A stretch of DNA of 16,824 nt. Source: Caryophanales bacterium (lineage in GTDB: Bacteria; Bacillota_I; Bacilli_A; RF39; UBA660). The stretch spans positions 1 through 16,824 of the forward strand of contig JAEEKO010000063.1 of assembly GCA_016282415.1 (NCBI GenBank), given 5' to 3'. A model generated the notes under the pieces. That model was not told the DNA's origin. It saw nothing but the letters and a program-made list of their open reading frames with translations, and did no database searches. A program made the translations under genes and the position numbers. Positions 12,996 to 16,824 of the stretch are shown here, one piece after another; positions within the stretch are counted from its first letter, which is position 1; every line of letters starts with the position of its first letter.

Positions 12996-14135
12996 ATGAA
13001 AGCTAAAATCAAAAAATTAGATCTTCCGTTACTTATGGCAATGATTATCTTTCTAATCTTTGGTTTAATTATGATTTTTAGTGCTTCAAATGTTTCGGCG
13101 GTATTAAGATATCAGGTATCAACAACGCATTTTTTTAAACGTCAATTATTATTTGTTCTAGCAGCGTTGTTTGTTGGTTTTACAATTGTGTTAAGGGTTC
13201 CAACTAAAAAATATCGTTTCTTTGGAGTTCTTTATTTTTTAGGATCAATCTTAGCATTATTCTTAATCTTTGTATACGGTAAAGTTGCTGGTGGTGCGAA
13301 AAGTTGGTATGCACTAGGTAGTTTAAGTGTTAACTTACAACCAATAGAGTTTGCTAAAACAGCATTAATTATTTTTTTATCGATTTATTATTCGGTAGTT
13401 TATCGCTTAAAAAGCAGACCAATGGTAGTAACTATTATTCCGTTTATTTTAACGGCGATTATGGCCGTATTGATTGTATTACAACCTGATTTAGGTGGTG
13501 CTTTAATTATTTGTGCTCTTATGGGATTGCTATATTTAACGTTACCTGATGATAAGAAAAGTAAATCAAATTTAATAAAGATAATTATTGTTGGTGGGGT
13601 ATTATTCTTAGCAGTATTACTTTATTCTGGATCTAATTTTATTGATAATTATCAATTAAAACGTTTACAGTTTTCACATCCATGTAGTCGTTATATTGAA
13701 GATACTGGTTATCAAGTTTGTAATGGTTTTATTGCTATGCACAATGGTGGTTTCTTAGGTCGTGGTTTAGGTAAATCAACACAAAAGTATTTATACTTAC
13801 CTGAAGCTCATACCGACTTTATTTTTCCAATCATTGTTGAAGAATTAGGTTATCTTGGAGGATTAGTAGTAGTTTTTGGTTATGCGTTTATGTTATATCG
13901 TATTCTAAATATTGCACGTCGTGCTAAAACAATTCAAAATCAAGTATTAAGTTATGGTTGTTTATTCTATATGTTGATTCATATTATGATTAATTTGTTA
14001 GGAGTTTTAGCATTAATGCCATTAACCGGAGTACCACTTCCATTCTTAAGTTATGGTGGTTCATATACTGTAAACTTAATATTGATGGTATTTATTGTTG
14101 AACGTGTTTCAATTGAAAATAATTCTGTTAAATAA
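12996..14135 (+). CDS. ftsW: FtsW/RodA/SpoVE family (SEDS) peptidoglycan glycosyltransferase
   Basis: Polymerises lipid II into glycan strands at the membrane together with a class B penicillin-binding protein. 379 residues from the ATG at 12996; the GTG at 12987 lies in the ribosome binding site AGGGTGA. About ten membrane segments. Family landmarks: IFSAS after TM1, GGAKSWYALG, NLQPIEFAK, QPDLGGAL, GGFLGRGLGKSTQKYLYLPE, HTDFIFP with the catalytic D274, EELGYLGG, and TGVPLPFLSYGGS. The GLGxSxQKYxYLPE form is closer to FtsW/SpoVE than to RodA, so I use ftsW, but RodA is not excluded. The large outer loop carries C230 and C242, a possible disulfide. It is monocistronic; no division-cluster genes are adjacent. 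Confidence 0.9.
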   Translation: MKAKIKKLDLPLLMAMIIFLIFGLIMIFSASNVSAVLRYQVSTTHFFKRQLLFVLAALFVGFTIVLRVPTKKYRFFGVLYFLGSILALFLIFVYGKVAGGAKSWYALGSLSVNLQPIEFAKTALIIFLSIYYSVVYRLKSRPMVVTIIPFILTAIMAVLIVLQPDLGGALIICALMGLLYLTLPDDKKSKSNLIKIIIVGGVLFLAVLLYSGSNFIDNYQLKRLQFSHPCSRYIEDTGYQVCNGFIAMHNGGFLGRGLGKSTQKYLYLPEAHTDFIFPIIVEELGYLGGLVVVFGYAFMLYRILNIARRAKTIQNQVLSYGCLFYMLIHIMINLLGVLALMPLTGVPLPFLSYGGSYTVNLILMVFIVERVSIENNSVK

Positions 14136-14162
14136 AAATTACAAGAAATTGTAATTTTTTTT
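14134..14162 (+). terminator. Terminator of the SEDS gene
   Basis: 11-bp stem AAAAATTACAA (14134-14144) / TTGTAATTTTT (14149-14159), GAAA tetraloop, T-run to 14162. Confidence 0.88.
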
Positions 14163-14220
14163 ATGAAAAAAAAGGAAATGATGGGGTCAACCGATAATAT
14201 AATAGTAGGAGGTATAAAAA

Positions 14221-14895
14221 ATGTATCAATTACTATTAAAAAAGTATTATCCATTTTTAATTATTATATTATTAGTTATTAGTAATATTGTAACTTATTG
14301 TTATTATGGTAAAAAAGAAAAAACTACTGTTGAATGTTCGCAATCTAATATAGTTGCTTCTGATAGTGAAAATATAAATATTATGGTTGATATAAAAGGA
14401 GAGGTTAAAAAACCAGGATTATATCAAATAGCATTAGGAAGTAACTTAAATGATTTGATTAAGTTAGCGGGAGGATTAACTAAAAATGGAACTACTAGTA
14501 ATATCAATTTAGCTAGAAAGTTGACTGATCAAAGTGTTGTTGTGATTAAAAGTAAAAAACAAAGCTCATCTAAGATTGTTGAAATACCTTGTGTATGTCC
14601 GGAAGTAGAAATAACTAAGTGTGATTCAAGTATTATTGAAATAAGCACTAGTGAGAAGTTAGAAGGAGAAAAGAAAAAAACTGTTACGGAAATTGATGCC
14701 AATAAAAAAGTTAGTATTAATAGAGCTTCTAAGGAAGAGCTGATGACTTTATCAGGGATAGGGGAATCCAAAGCTGATGCCATAATAGCATATCGTAATC
14801 AAAATGGTTTATTTACTAAATTAGAAGATTTAATCAATGTTAGTGGCATAAGTGAAAACATTTTTAATAAGATTAAAGACAATATTGAATTATAA
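14221..14895 (+). CDS. comEA: Competence protein ComEA
   Basis: Membrane-anchored receptor that binds double-stranded DNA outside the membrane during transformation. 224 residues: membrane anchor about 9-29, SLBB domain about 53-110 (VDIKGEVKKPGLYQI, LIKLAGGLT, NLARKLTDQ), linker 111-160, and a C-terminal helix-hairpin-helix domain 163-224 with VSINRASKEEL, LSGIGESKADAII, FTKLEDL and VSGIS. Domain order matches Bacilli ComEA. Oddity: the outer part has four cysteines (C39, C124, C126, C134), three of them in the linker. GGAGG lies 7 nt before the ATG. A TATAAT at 14198-14203 may be the -10; no -35 is clear. comEC follows and overlaps it; comEB is absent. Confidence 0.95.
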   Translation: MYQLLLKKYYPFLIIILLVISNIVTYCYYGKKEKTTVECSQSNIVASDSENINIMVDIKGEVKKPGLYQIALGSNLNDLIKLAGGLTKNGTTSNINLARKLTDQSVVVIKSKKQSSSKIVEIPCVCPEVEITKCDSSIIEISTSEKLEGEKKKTVTEIDANKKVSINRASKEELMTLSGIGESKADAIIAYRNQNGLFTKLEDLINVSGISENIFNKIKDNIEL

Positions 14896-16824
14896 ATGGT
14901 TTATATATCTGTTATTAATTATTTTACTTATTAAACCATTGCTAATTATAAAAGACGTTAATAAACCAATAAAGGTTCCAAATGATTCAAAAATATCTGG
15001 TGTAGTTTTAGATTATAAGATTAATGGTAATAAACTAACTATTAAAACTAAGCAAACGACAATAATTTATTATTTTAAAGATAATAAGGAAATAACTAGA
15101 TTTAAAATTGGTTATGGTGATACCTTTCATAGCTCGGGTGCTTATCAAACTTATCAAAGTAATAACATTCCTTTTAATTTTAATAATAAGTTATATCAGC
15201 AATTAAATGGTCATGAGTATTATTTTGAAGCCAAAGTAATTAACTTAACACCTACTAATAATTACTTATATAAAGTTAAGAATTATTATTTTAATCATTT
15301 AAAAAGTTATGATAATTATGATTATTATTTAGCATTAATGATGGGAAATAAAAACTATTTAGACAGTGATTTTGAAACGATTTATAGTGATAATGGAATT
15401 AGTCATCTTTTAGCAATGTCGGGGTTACATTTAGGTTTATTTATTATAGGTATTAATTATTTTTTAAAGTTAATTCATATAAGTAAAGCAAAAAGAATTA
15501 TTGTTTTTATTATGTTCATTATTATTTTATTATTTATGACTAATTATAATTTAAGTTTATTACGAGCTTCATTATTCTTTTTATATTTAAATCTTAATAA
15601 ACGATTTAAGGTGGTTAATTCTAACAATAAAGTCTTGGTATATGTTTTAATAACTTGTTTATTATTTAACAGTCGAATTATTTTTAATCTAGGTTTTATT
15701 TATTCTTTTTTATGTACATGGGCATTAGTTAATTATCATTTTTCGAAGCAAAGAATTTTAGGTTTATTTGAAGTTAGTTTGGTAACTTTTTTGGTAACAT
15801 TACCAATTACGATTAAATTAAATCATTCAATAAATTTATTAAGTTTTCTTTTTAATTTAATCTTAGTTCCTTATATGTCGTATTTATTGTTACCATTAAT
15901 TATTTTTTCTAGTTTTATTCCCTTTATTAATCCTTTAGCGTCCTTATTTATACGGTTATTTAATTATTTAAATTGTATTTTTTATAATATCTCTTTATTT
16001 AAAGTTATAATCCCAGATTATCCTAATTATTTGATGATTATTTATTATATTATTTTTATTGCTTTCCTAAAACATAAAAAGTTTATTATAGGATTACTTT
16101 TAATCTTATTAATAATTAAAATATTACCATTTTTTAATAATGATTATTTAATAACTTTTTTGGATGTTGGTCAGGGTGATTCAATATTGATGGTAACACC
16201 GCATTTAAAGCAGGTAATAATGATTGATACGGGTGGTAAAGTTAAATATAATAATGACTTTATTTATTATAAAAAATATTTAGATATTTCTAAGTCAATA
16301 AATTATTTAAAAGGTTTAGGAATTACTAAAGTTCATTATTTAATTATTACTCATGGCGATTATGATCACATGGGCGAAGCTATAAATTTAGTAGAAAACT
16401 TTAAAGTAGAAAACGTAATATTCAATTGTGGTGAATATAATAAATTAGAGAAAGATTTAATTACGGTATTAGATAAAAAGAAAATTTCGTATTCTTCGTG
16501 TGTTGATAAGATTGAAGATTTGATTTTTCTGCAAACTAAGGATTATGATAATGAAAATGATAATTCAAATGTTATTTATACTGAAATTAATGGTTATAAA
16601 TTGATGTTTATGGGTGATGCAGGAATAGAGAAAGAAAAAGATATATTGAATAAGTACAATATAAGTAATGTAGATGTATTAAAAGTAGGGCATCATGGAA
16701 GTAAAACTAGTAGCAGTGCTTATTTTATAAATATAATAAAACCTAAATATTCAATTATAAGTGTTGGAAGCAATAATAGATATGGTCATCCGAATAAAGA
16801 AGTATTAGATAATTTAAAAGATTC
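14852..16824 (+). CDS. comEC: Competence protein ComEC, 3' end outside the window
   Basis: Membrane channel that carries single-stranded transforming DNA into the cell. At least 657 residues are visible and the frame is still open at the window end. Layout from the GTG at 14852: TM about 16-35, an OB-fold-like outer domain (DUF4131 region, about 40-160), the competence domain with LLAMSGLHLG (H193) and many membrane segments to about 430, then the metallo-beta-lactamase domain with LDVGQGDS (437-444), THGDYDH (H501, D503, D505, H506), GDAG (D589) and VGHHGS (H614, H615). No ATG exists near the N-terminus. Starts possible are GTG 14852 (44-nt overlap with comEA) or TTG 14885 (11-nt overlap), and neither has a clear ribosome binding site. 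The frame is closed upstream by TAA at 14849-14851. Confidence 0.93.
   Translation, partial: MKTFLIRLKTILNYKWFIYLLLIILLIKPLLIIKDVNKPIKVPNDSKISGVVLDYKINGNKLTIKTKQTTIIYYFKDNKEITRFKIGYGDTFHSSGAYQTYQSNNIPFNFNNKLYQQLNGHEYYFEAKVINLTPTNNYLYKVKNYYFNHLKSYDNYDYYLALMMGNKNYLDSDFETIYSDNGISHLLAMSGLHLGLFIIGINYFLKLIHISKAKRIIVFIMFIIILLFMTNYNLSLLRASLFFLYLNLNKRFKVVNSNNKVLVYVLITCLLFNSRIIFNLGFIYSFLCTWALVNYHFSKQRILGLFEVSLVTFLVTLPITIKLNHSINLLSFLFNLILVPYMSYLLLPLIIFSSFIPFINPLASLFIRLFNYLNCIFYNISLFKVIIPDYPNYLMIIYYIIFIAFLKHKKFIIGLLLILLIIKILPFFNNDYLITFLDVGQGDSILMVTPHLKQVIMIDTGGKVKYNNDFIYYKKYLDISKSINYLKGLGITKVHYLIITHGDYDHMGEAINLVENFKVENVIFNCGEYNKLEKDLITVLDKKKISYSSCVDKIEDLIFLQTKDYDNENDNSNVIYTEINGYKLMFMGDAGIEKEKDILNKYNISNVDVLKVGHHGSKTSSSAYFINIIKPKYSIISVGSNNRYGHPNKEVLDNLKD

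Noticed and set aside
14051..14254. Minus-strand frame over the SEDS gene end, terminator and comEA start
   Set aside because: It would cross a strong terminator and two real gene ends and has no family features.
14529..14783. Minus-strand frame opposite comEA
   Set aside because: It is a shadow of the comEA linker and helix-hairpin-helix region.

Overview
The window is AT-rich, gene-dense DNA from a low-GC Gram-positive bacterium (Bacillota/Bacilli). The evidence is: Shine-Dalgarno sites of the GGAGG type, sigma-A-like promoters with 16-18 bp spacers, short intrinsic terminators, genome-encoded CCA on all six tRNAs, and house-keeping genes of Bacilli type (rnc-smc, yidD, comEA-comEC, a SEDS protein). 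TGA is used as a stop (yidD; the gene ending at 1395), so this is not the UGA=Trp code of mycoplasmas. My best guess is an uncultured, small-genome gut or environmental Bacilli lineage near Erysipelotrichia/RF39. That is inference only. Most of the window is ordinary core genome. I see no phage, insertion sequence, CRISPR array or defence island.

Layout. 1-423: the 3' end of an unrecognised gene and its terminator. 436-689: a two-tRNA operon, CAT (probably Ile2) then Leu(TAG). 691-1403: a single unknown gene with an internal 28-residue duplication. 1439-3875: a two-gene ABC-2 exporter operon, converging on a lone slipin gene across a bidirectional terminator. 4672-5969: divergent intergenic region, then a membrane-anchored NodB polysaccharide deacetylase, which overlaps tail-to-tail with a small membrane protein. 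6329-6722: tRNAs Glu, Ile and Lys on the minus strand. 6766-7092: a small membrane protein. 7106-7242: tRNA-Ser. 7245-8410: a minus-strand yidD plus ZnuA-like lipoprotein operon. 8438-12096: rnc-smc. 12095-12678: def. 12687-12876: a 54-residue YjcZ-like protein. 12969-14162: an FtsW/RodA family gene. 14221-16824: comEA and comEC, with comEC running off the window.

How the genes fit together. Several act at the cell envelope: the deacetylase modifies peptidoglycan or another polysaccharide, the SEDS protein polymerises glycan strands, YidD aids membrane insertion, and the slipin organises membrane. rnc-smc covers RNA processing and chromosome segregation. comEA-comEC encode the DNA receptor and membrane channel for uptake of transforming DNA.

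Points most worth a second look: (a) a ZnuA-fold lipoprotein in which every recognisable metal-binding His/Glu position is substituted; (b) cysteine pairs or clusters in the extracytoplasmic parts of four different exported proteins, which is unusual for Bacilli; (c) a near-consensus promoter placed so that yidD mRNA would be essentially leaderless; (d) an SMC protein with arms much shorter than usual; (e) an unknown protein with a gapless 28-residue internal repeat. I found no convincing new multi-gene system.
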